Shown: positions 10,266 through 20,359 of the stretch, one piece after another
Position numbering within the stretch: position 1 is the first letter of the stretch
How the letters are laid out: the number at the start of each line of letters is the position of its first letter
NCBI RefSeq assembly: GCF_019097595.1
Contig: NC_080717.1
Location: 23,996,876-24,060,875 of the forward strand
Origin: Hemibagrus wyckioides
Taxonomy: Eukaryota > Chordata > Actinopteri > Siluriformes > Bagridae
Direction of reading: 5' to 3'
Length of the DNA stretch: 64,000 nucleotides
The notes under the pieces: model-generated
Databases searched by the model: none
Told to the model about the DNA's origin: nothing
Seen by the model: only the letters and a program-made list of their open reading frames with translations
Program-made: the position numbers and the translations under genes

Positions 10266-11468
10266 ATGCTGCATTTCCGTATTCCTGCCCCCGCTGCGTT
10301 GGTGCTGGTGCTCCTGCAGGTTGGTGTCATGGTGGTGTTTATTGGCTGGTATGGCCATATTACCCCTTTCCCTTCTGAGTCTACCACAGCGACTGGGGGC
10401 AAAGTTCATGTGCTGCTGCTGTCGTCATGGCGATCAGGGTCATCGTTCATGGGCCAGGTGTTTAATAAACACCCATCTGTCTTTTACCTGATGGAGCCGG
10501 GGTGGCACGTGTGGGGGTGGCTTCAGAGTCCGGCCGCACAACGCATGCGCATGGCAGTGAGAGACCTGATACACCAAATCTTCCTGTGTGACTTCAGCGT
10601 GATGGACGCCTACATGCCCATCAACTACAACGTCTCCAACGTGTTCATGTGGAGCCACAGCCAGGCTCTGTGTTCCCCGCCGGCGTGTCCGCCCGTGTCC
10701 TCGGAACACACCATGCCACAGATCCCACGGTGTACCGAGCACTGCGACGTGTCGGGGTTGGGTCGGGCGCAGGTGGCGTGTCATACCTACAGCCACGTGG
10801 TGCTGAAGGAGGTGCGTTTCTTCGAGCTGGAGTCTCTGTATCCGCTGCTGCAGGACCCGTCAATCGACCTGCGCATCCTGCACCTGGTGCGTGACCCCCG
10901 GGCCGTGCTCCGCTCCCGCGAGCAGTCAGTCGAAGCCTTACTGAAGGACAGCTCCATCGTCCTGGGTAGAAATATGCTGAAATCTGACTCACAGCTTCTT
11001 GTCATGCAGGAAATCTGCAGGAGCCACATTCGGATCTACGACACCGCCATCCGTAAGGCACCCGACTTCCTGCGAGGACGCTACAAACTGCTGCGATACG
11101 AGGATGTGGTGCGAGACCCGCTAGGAGAGGTGCAGCGCATGTACGACTTTGTGGGACTCAAGATGACAGAGCCACTGCAGGAGTGGCTCCATCAAGTCAC
11201 ACACGGCAAGGGCAAGGGGACGCCCAGTGATGCTTTCAAGATCACCGAGCGCAATGCCTCCGCAGTCTCGCAGGCCTGGAGGACGGGTTTAGACTTCAAC
11301 AAAGTCCAGCTGGTCCAGGAGGTCTGCAAGAGTGCCATGTCTCTGCTGGGTTACCGTCTGGTCAACAGCGAGGAGGAGCAGAAGCAGCTCAACATCGACC
11401 TCACGCGCCTGAAAAAGTACAGCTTCTCCTGGCACTCGACTAATAGTTCTGCCACTAAAACGACCTGA
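10266..11468 (+). CDS. chst6: Carbohydrate (GlcNAc) 6-O-sulfotransferase, CHST5/6 type
   Basis: Transfers sulfate from PAPS to C6 of GlcNAc in Golgi glycans; human CHST6 makes corneal keratan sulfate. The 400-aa protein is a type II Golgi membrane protein. A short N-terminal tail is followed by one hydrophobic segment (about residues 9-29) and the lumenal catalytic domain. The PAPS 5'-phosphosulfate loop is SSWRSGSS (53-60). The 3'-phosphate site is LVRDPRAVLRSRE (207-219). Other family blocks are YLMEPGWHVW, SHVVLKEVRFF and a C-terminal SQAWR. The coding region is one exon, as in this family. An acceptor (TTGTCAG) precedes exon base 10260, so the upstream open codons from 10203 are intronic and the start is the ATG at 10266. 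CHST5 and CHST6 are close paralogs, so the symbol is a best guess. Confidence 0.92.
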   Translation: MLHFRIPAPAALVLVLLQVGVMVVFIGWYGHITPFPSESTTATGGKVHVLLLSSWRSGSSFMGQVFNKHPSVFYLMEPGWHVWGWLQSPAAQRMRMAVRDLIHQIFLCDFSVMDAYMPINYNVSNVFMWSHSQALCSPPACPPVSSEHTMPQIPRCTEHCDVSGLGRAQVACHTYSHVVLKEVRFFELESLYPLLQDPSIDLRILHLVRDPRAVLRSREQSVEALLKDSSIVLGRNMLKSDSQLLVMQEICRSHIRIYDTAIRKAPDFLRGRYKLLRYEDVVRDPLGEVQRMYDFVGLKMTEPLQEWLHQVTHGKGKGTPSDAFKITERNASAVSQAWRTGLDFNKVQLVQEVCKSAMSLLGYRLVNSEEEQKQLNIDLTRLKKYSFSWHSTNSSATKTT

Positions 11469-11583
11469 GAGAAACTGGGCATCAGACTGGACCTGAGCTG
11501 CAACTCAGCAGTTCATCACTTATTTATTATAGCTGGTGAAAAAAGACAGCAAAGATTCATGTCCTGTAGCTTCTGATGAAAAG

Positions 11584-11629
<46 letters not shown>

Positions 11630-12041
11630 TGCTAGTTTCTATTCTATGAGAGAATTTAGAGGAACTTTTCCTCATGAAGACTTTCGCACCAGTTTAGCGC
11701 ACCATGCTGAGGTGAGGCTGTACACCTCCATTCACCTACGACCTACTGCTGTCCAGAACTGTAGGAGGAAGCGGTTTCGGGGTAAAAATGTTGACCAGCC
11801 TCATTTATGGATCTGTAGATGGATGTGTGTGGAAATCATGTGTGGGTGAGCCTTTACACAACAAATTTGGTATTTTTGAAAATCCTGTCAATTGAGGAAC
11901 ACCTTCACCTCCTACCCCTGTGTGTGTGTTTGTGTGTGTGTGATGTGATGTGGTTCTCTTCTATGAGATTAATGTAAAGTTCATCAGAATATCATACTGA
12001 TCATTTTAACACCTTCAGTTCACTTATTTATGTTAAATAAA
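11469..12041 (+). other. chst6: Likely 3' UTR of chst6-like gene with poly(A) signal
   Basis: Non-coding after the TGA. It includes a TG/AG microsatellite at 11585-11630 and an AATAAA hexamer at 12036-12041, which could end the transcript just before the MITE. Confidence 0.45.
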
Positions 12042-12079
12042 TCCACAATTTACTTAATTCTCTTTATCCAGTACCTATA

Positions 12080-12451
12080 CAGTGGGGTCCAAGTGTCTGA
12101 GACGATGAGTGAAAATGTTTGCTTTTCTTTTTCAGATAGATTTTATCAACAAATTATATCATCAGCAGCTTGAGTCGGAAAGTGGACAGTGTGAAATATT
12201 TACCTGAGTCTTTGCCAGCGTTCACTTTGTCTCCTTCCTGCTGTAGTGACGGGAGAGACAGTGAGCTGCACAGACTTCAGGATCCTGTAATACCTAACCA
12301 TCCCTTTTAGATCAGATCCATCAGCGTGTCTGATCAGCAGTAGACGAGCTCAGACCTGAGGAACATCGGCAGTAAACGCGATCGGCATCACACTTTAAAT
12401 CAGGGACGGTTTATCTTCAATTCTTAATATATTAAAAAGTGGACCCCACTG
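12080..12451. mobile_element. 372-bp mariner-type MITE
   Basis: Perfect 12-bp inverted ends (CAGTGGGGTCCA at 12080; its complement ending at 12451) are flanked on both sides by TA (12078-12079 and 12452-12453), the Tc1/mariner target duplication. The interior has no coding frame, so it is a non-autonomous miniature element that would need an enzyme from elsewhere. The inverted repeat differs from the other Tc1 families in the window. Confidence 0.88.
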
Positions 12452-12453
12452 TA

Positions 12454-13364
12454 TATGGGTGTGACGCGAGTGTGTGTGTGTGTTGATAAATGGCCTTCAC
12501 CTGACTCCACATCTACCGTGTTGTTTACAGCATAGCTAAAGTGTTTTAGCTACATCTTTTCTTGTCCATGCCCATTTCCATATCTCCTCCCCCTCCCTGT
12601 CCCTGCCTCTTTTATTTATCACTCCTGTTCCACACAGTGTTGAAGGTGTTTTGTTTTCTGGTTGCTGGTCTGTTATTCTTGTTAGCAAGCAGTTGAATAT
12701 TTGTCGGATTTACATGAAGGCATCACGTGAAACAGATGAACTGACAAGATGTTTGGAAATCTTTCAAACAGGTTAATGGTACAGCAAGATCAAATGTCTG
12801 ATATAGTGTCCCGTACAAGCTGGCTTCCTGTTTGAAGTGTTTCATTTGGTATTTGGTTATAGTAACAGCAAAGACTAAATGTGGTACCAGTGCCGGTGCT
12901 GGTGGTGAAGGTGTTGCAGTTCAGCAAAACACAATTAATAAAAATGAAATGTTTATGTAAGACTCCGTTAATGATAGCAGTTAAAGTGAGATTTTACTGT
13001 ATTTTATAGAAAATATTTACTTTATTCTGGCAAATGTGGTCTGTGTGTGTGTGTGTGTGTGTGTGCCTCTTTTCTGAAATGATGTTGAATCAGATATGAA
13101 GGCTCTGTGTAAAAGTGATAATTTATTAGTGTGATTGTGGTTTAGTTTAAGATTATCAGCGAGGGTCGTGTTAACGGTACACAGAGGGACTAAGGAAACA
13201 AAAAAATAAATGACTTTACATATTTTGACACTCACACCTGTTTCACCTTTTTTCTGGAATTCTGTTTCATTAAAACTGGACCATGTCCACTTACATAAAT
13301 TAAAGACAATGACAGACCTTAATTATAAAGGCTGTTGTTGTTGGCAGATGAAGCGCGTGCTTCC
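12454..13364. other. Intergenic between chst6-like and spire2
   Basis: No exon recognised. AT-rich, with a TG run at 13039-13064. AATAAA-type hexamers occur at 12935-12945. Confidence 0.5.
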
Positions 13365-13707
13365 TGCAGAGTCGGTAGGCGCGCGCCCGGGTGTCGGAGG
13401 AAGAAGAGCGCGCGCCGCAGATCTGCTCGGTCCGCTGACGATGTTCAGTGCAGCTTCACCTGCTCCCTCCATCCCGTCTACATCACCACCCGCGCATGCG
13501 CACTGAGCAAACGGACAAACGGGGATTGTTTGTGTTTGATTCCCCCCCTCACTCAGACTTGCAGTTAAGCGTGTCGCAGGTCGCGCTCGTGCACGGTGCA
13601 AAGAACAAACGGAGGAGAAAGAGGGTGATGAAGAAGAAGACGATGAAGACGATGATGGCGGCGCGGTGTAGAGGATGAAGGATGGTCGCGGTGGTGTCGC
13701 ACCACGC
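13365..13707 (+). promoter_or_regulatory. spire2: spire2 CpG-rich 5' region
   Basis: A sharp rise in CpG and GCGC words at 13375-13500 against an AT-rich background, immediately upstream of the spire2 first coding exon. No clear TATA box is seen, which suits a CpG-island promoter. The transcription start is not determined. Confidence 0.55.
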
Positions 13708-16700
13708 ATGGCCCGATCAACAAGCCGAAGCTCCGGGGGCGAGCGGGAGGCGCGCGAAGCGGCAGAGGCGCGTGAGTTGTCTCTGGAGGAGGTCCTGCGC
13801 TCTTACGAGCAGCCGCTGAATGAAGAGCAGGCCTGGGCCGTGTGCTACCAGTGCTGCCGCGGGGAGCGCGCGCACACAGTCCGGTACCAGTACCGCCACC
13901 GCGCCAAGGGGCCCGACTCCATCTTACTGCACAGGGATGGTACCGTCACTCTGCGGCCCGACACGCGCACCTGCACCGGTAAGGCACTCGTCGCTACTGA
14001 CTTCCGGTCTGCGGCGCGCGCTGCGAGTGTGTGTGTGTACTGCAGCACAGAATAAGGGGTGATGTCACTGAAATAGGGTTCTTCACAGCGTTCTAAGAGG
14101 TTCTACTAGGAAGGGAGAAGGAGACCTGAGAGGGTTAAACAGCTATAATAATTATAATAAACATGCATAATAATTCATATGTAAAAGATTAAACTGACAG
14201 GTATGTATTTTACAATAAAGATGCATCACCCACAACATCCAAGGAGGTGGAACTGTGAACAGATCAGGGTCAGAAAGTTCACTTCATGATGATGATGATG
14301 ATGACAAAGTACATCACATTAATAAACATGTTATTGCTGTGCTTATTTTGTCTTCATTCATCACATTCTCAGGATGTAAAGTTACAAATCTCATAGGGGG
14401 AGAGAGGGATGGAGGAAGAGAGAGAGAGATGTAAAGAAAGTAAAGACTAAAATGATGCATCATGAAGCTGCTATGAATCTTTATTTCAGATACAGCAACA
14501 AAACCCATAAACAGCAGGAGGACCGGATAATTAAACTCACAGGAGTCATGAATTCACTACGAAACTCCAGGAGGAGAGAAATCACTGCTACACACACACA
14601 CACACACACACACGTACATCTCAGTCACTGACCCATGTGCTGGGAGACTGTCTGCAGCTGTCTGTCTGTCTGCAGCTGTCTGTCTGTAGCTGTCTGTCTG
14701 GTGTTAGAACACTAATAATCAGTGGTCAGTTTTGTGTGTTAGCCTAGCATTGTCTCACACAGCTAGCACTGGTCACACACTGCACATGAACAATGCAACA
14801 TTGTGAGCCAAAGACTTGTGTTCTTTGTGTCTAAGGTGAACTTTCAGGTGAACCAGTCCAGCCACCCCTGCTTTAATAATTTGGGTTGATCCATAGAACT
14901 CAAATTACACACATTCATCTCTCCCTTCTGTCTAACCTCACAAAACTGGAGGGAGTGAGTGAGACACTCTCTGTGCTCCAGTGGGAGAGACTGGGGAGAG
15001 AGAGACAGTTAGACAGAGAGCCCTCTCTGAGAGCCTGGCCAGTCTGTCCTCTGAGCTCAGGTTGTGCTGATGCTGCGTGTTCATTTCTCCTGTGTGTGTA
15101 TGTGTGTGTGGTTGTGTGTGTGAGCGCTCTGTGATTTGATCCTCCTCCATTAACTCGATCTGTTAGTGCTGAGTGTGTCTGGACACAACACACACACACA
15201 CACATACACACACTGCAGAAGTGGGCTGTAGAAGGATGTGTATGCTGATGATAGTTTGTCTGAAATACTGCAGAAATGACTGCAGAACATTACATTGTTA
15301 ATGTGAAAGTCTAGATATTAGTTTTTATTTTAGAACAGCAAACAGACAAATTATCTCTAGGTATTTCTGCTCACAAACAGACAGATGGACAGACAGCAAG
15401 ATAGACAGAGCCACAGACTGAGCAAAGTGGAAAGAGGGACATGCAGACAAACGGACGGACCGACTGCATGACTGACAAACAGGCTGAAAGATTCCGAGTG
15501 ACGACTGAACGGCTGACAGACTAATCAAATGAGAGACAGACTGACTGACAGACAGAAAGATGGACATGCAGACAGACTGACTGAAAGACTGAGTGACTGA
15601 CAAATAAAAAGACAGAAAGACAGACAGACCCAAGCTGAGATACACAGCATCTGCTTCCTGTATTATGACAAACCCCACCTCCTGTATTATGACAAACCCC
15701 GCCTCCTGTATTATGACAAACCCCGCATCCTGTATTATGACAAACTCTGCCTCCTGTATTATGACAAACCCCGCCTCCTGTATTATGACAAACCCCGCAT
15801 GCTGTATTATGACAAACTCCACCTCCTGTATTATGACAAACCCCGCCTCCTGTATTATGACAAACCCCGCATGCTGTATTATGACAAACTCCACCTCCTG
15901 TATTATGACAAACCCCGCATGCTGTATTATGACAAACTCCACCTCTTGTATTATGACAAACCCCGCTTCCTGTATTATGACAAACCCCGCCTCCTGTATT
16001 ATGACAAACTCTGCCTTCTGTATTATGAAAAACCCCGCATCCTGTATTATGACAAACTCCGCCTCCTGTATTATGAAAAACCCCTTCATCCTGTATTATG
16101 AAAAACCCCGCATCCTGTATTATGACAAACCCCGCCTCCTGTATTATGACAAACCTTGCATGCTGTATTATGACAAACTCCACCTCCTGTATTATGACAA
16201 ACCCCGCCTCCTGTATTATGACAAACCCCGCATGCTGTATTATGATAAACTCCACCTCCTGTATTATGACAAACCCCGCCTCCTGTATTATGACAAACCC
16301 CGCATGCTGTATTATGACAAACTCTGCCTTCTGTATTATGACAAACCCCGCATCCTGTATTATGACAAACTCCACCTCCTGTATTATGAAAAACCCCTTC
16401 ATCCTGTATTATGAAAAACCCTGCATCCTGTATTATGACAAACCCCGCCTCCTGTATTATGACAAACCTTGCATGCTGTATTATGATAAACTCCACCTCC
16501 TGTATTATGACAAACCCTGCCTCCTGTATTATGACAAACCCCGCATGCTGTATTATGACAAACCCCGCCTCCTGTATTATGACAAACCCCGCATCCTGTA
16601 TAATGACAAACTCCACCTCTTGTATTATGAAAAACCCCGCATCCTGTATTATGAAAAACCCCTTCATCCTGTATTATGAAAAACCCCTTCATCCTGTATT

Positions 16701-19700
16701 ATGAAAAACCCTGCATCCTGTATTATGACAAACCCCGCCTCCTGTATTATGACAAACCTTGCATACTGTATTATGATAAACTCCACCTCCTGTATTATGA
16801 CAAACCCCGCCTCCTGTATTATGACAAACCTTGCATGCTGTATTATGATAAACTCCACCTCCTGTATTATGACAAACCCCGCCTCCTGTATTATGACAAA
16901 CCTTGCATGCTGTATTATGATAAACTCCACCTCCTGTATTATGACAAACCCCGCCTCCTGTATTATGACAAACCTTGCATGCTGTATTATGATAAACTCC
17001 ACCTCCTGTATTATGACAAACCCCGCCTCCTGTATTATGACAAACCCCGCCTCCTGTATTATGACAAACTCTGCCTTCTGTATTATGAAAAACCCCTCAT
17101 CCTGTATAATGACAAACTCCACCTCCTGTATTATGAAAAACCCCGCATCCTGTATTATGAAAAACCCCGCATCCTGTATTATGAAAAACCCCGCATCCTG
17201 TATTATGACATATTCCACCTCCTGCATTATGACAAACTCCAGCTCTTGTATTATAACAAACCCTAACTCCTATATGGGCGTTCCTCTCAGTTGCTATGGT
17301 TTCCCTGTTAGTGTGTGATATAAGCACATAAACTACACAACTCGCTGTAGAACGACACCAATATCTTTCTTCCTGAAATAAAACTCTGGAAGAAAATCTT
17401 GTTGTAATGAAACCCAGTGTGGATTTAAAACGCCTGCTGATGGACTAGAGTTTATCTGAATGTATTGTATAAACTGATGGTGTAAATTACTGTGCTGCTG
17501 CAGTTCAGTAACTGAAAGGAAGTGATGTGTGTGTGGGTGTGGCTTCATACTGCAGTGTTTAGCTCCACTCTTACACCAATAACGTATCATAATATCAGCC
17601 AAAAAATATTCAAAAATTCCCAAATCCTGCCTGAGGCTTCCTTAAACCTCAGAAGAATTTCAGAGCCAAAACACACACACACACACTCGTCTGTGATCAA
17701 CAGCTCAACTTTATTACTTAAAGGTGAATTTTAGCCAAATGTGGAACATAAAAATATAGATTTACGATGTAACATGATATGTATGTGGCATTGATTCATC
17801 TGCCTTCAGACTTTAGGCCATGCCCCCTACCTGAGTCTGACTAAAGGGTAAAGGGTCAAAAATCCAACTAAATTCAATAAAACAAAATACATCAGTTACT
17901 CTGTTAAGAGACCAAACACATTTACAGAGAGACACACACACACACACGGGCACTGTAACTGGACCCCAGCAAACAGATTGCTGGGGCAATGTTGCTATGG
18001 TTACCACAGTGAGTACAGTAACATCAGATGGACATGTGAGGTGTGGTGTAACCACTCTTCCTCTGTTATAGCTGATGGAGAAGCTTTACCTGTCCCACCT
18101 GTCCAGGAGAGCCAGGTGAGTTTACACCACACACACCTCATTACTGCATGACTCATGTCCCGCCTACTCTCCTCAACACTACTTTTTTCCTCAGTTGGTA
18201 CAGTCTATGGGTGTGGCCATCTACGGGGCTCTGGACTGGGGATTGGCTGACAGTGAGGAGCGTGACCTGAGTCCGCAGCTGGAGCAGCTGATCGAGTGCA
18301 TGGTGGCGCAGGAGGACGACGAGTCCGCAGAGTGTCTCAGCAGCACCACCAAGGATGAAGGCTACAGCGGCCCAGAGGATGAAGATGAAGAGGAGGAGGA
18401 AGAGGAGGTGGGAAGCGTGCATGCGGTGCGCACTCTCCGGCAGGTGATGATACTGTGTGCCAGGAGGCTGGCAAACCCCGCGGTGGCTCCTGAACACTAC
18501 CAGGCCGTGTGTAGAGCGCTGTTCCTCGAGACTCTGGAGCTTCAGACCTTCCTGTGCAGGATCAGAGATGCCAAGGAGGTCAGTGATGACAGCAGTATGT
18601 GGTATAAGATGTAGGAGGGTGAGGTGGTGCCAAAGTATCAACAAGTGAAGGTGCTATCTCTTTGCTTGTGGCTTCGGAGGAGTTCTGCTGCATCACGCTG
18701 AGGAAGAAATAAGGGGGGCCAAACGTATGCAACACCTGTAACAAGGTTAACAAGGCACTGATTATAGTATATTCTATAAAGTACATATGCATGAGCTGTG
18801 AGATGGACAGCAGTGAAGCAACGTGTAGAGGGACGTAGTCCTGATAAACACCACACTGCTTCATTTCATTCAAAATCCTGCTGGTGTACTGAGAGTGAAG
18901 ACTTCCACAGCTTCGTCCTCTGAATGAAAGTCAGATACATGACTACAGGGTGTGTAGCTCTGAAGTCAGACACATGCTCCATTGTGATAGTTCAGGGAGT
19001 CCTGATGATCTCATCATCCGTCAGATGTCTAGTAGGATTTGGGATTAGATAGGGTTGGGTTCAAGATTTGTGTTAGAGTTGGATACTGTTGTGGTGAAGT
19101 GTTTGTGTGTGTGTGTGTGTTGAAAGGAGTACACACAATAAACAATAGAACAAGTGCACTATGGGAGAGTGAAGACTCATTAGTGATTATTGATCTGTTT
19201 CCATCTCTGTCTCTCCTCATAATGGCTCATCTTTTCTCACCTGTCTTACCTCATCCTGAGTCATGATGCAGCTCTGTGTGTGTGTGTGTGTGTGTGTCTG
19301 TGTGTAGATGTTGAGGAGGATCAGGACGGAGGAGTCCCAGCAGGAGCGCTGTGCTGCTGAACTGGACAATCTCAAACACACGGACTGGGTATAAACTACT
19401 TGTTTACTATAGAAAAAGATGGCTGATGATTTTGTGTGAATTTAATTTCTTTTAACGTGTGTTATGATGTCATGTAGTGGGAGGAGTTTGGATTGAAAGC
19501 ATTTTCCTCCTCCAAAAAAATGTGTTATATACAGTCTGATCACACACTGTCTACAGAGGCGTTAGTTTGGTTTGTTTGGGTTTGAATGGAAGAGTTTTCT
19601 CTTTACAGTGTTTGCTGGTCAGAAGAAACGCAACACTAAACAGCTGAACATTACAGACTATAGGCATTAAAAAATAATACACACTAATGTAGCAACTTCT

Positions 19701-20251
19701 CTGTCTTTAAGTGTGTGTATATCTGTATATATATATCTGTCTGTGTGTGTGTGTGTCAGGCTCGGTTGTGGGTGCAGTTGATGAGGGAACTCAGGCAGGG
19801 TGTGAAGCTGAAGAAGGTGGAGCAGCAGCCATTCGATCCTCTGCCCACTGAGTTCAGCCTCACACCATTCGAGATGCTCATGCAGGACATCCGGTCTCGC
19901 AGATACACGCTGCGCAAAGTGATGGTGAGAACACAAACACACACACACAAACATGCATGTGCACACACACACGCATACACAAATACACACACATACACAC
20001 ACACAAATGTGCACACACACACAAAAACACACACACAACACACAGACACACATGCATGTGCGCACATCCTTAAAAACGGAGATTTTCTACTTCGTTTTTT
20101 TTATTCTGTCCACACGTCCTACGTGTTAAAAACGCCCTTTTAAGTGCTGTCAGGAGCCTAGCCAATGACAAGCCTAGACAAAACTTTATTAACGGTTACT
20201 TTTACTCAAGTGTGCCTTTTTCGTACTTTGTACAACACTGTAATATATATA

Positions 20252-20284
<33 letters not shown>

Positions 20285-20310
20285 CAGTGTTGTACAAAGT
20301 ACGAAGTATA

Positions 20311-20359
<49 letters not shown>

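Noticed and set aside
10440..11029. Overlapping frames inside the chst6-like exon
   Set aside because: GC-rich shadows of the sulfotransferase frame with no motif of their own.
13323..13709. Minus-strand Ser-rich frame across the spire2 5' region
   Set aside because: CpG-rich promoter sequence and trinucleotide runs keep it open; no homology that I recognise.
15652..17271. Possible CRISPR array (regular 24-bp repeats)
   Set aside because: The repeats are directly tandem without unique spacers, in a vertebrate intron; it is a minisatellite.
15665..17318. Long open frames on both strands with [16 protein letters not shown] or EAGFVIIQ repeats
   Set aside because: They are translations of a 24-bp minisatellite in all frames, inside a spire2 intron, with no start context or conserved domain.
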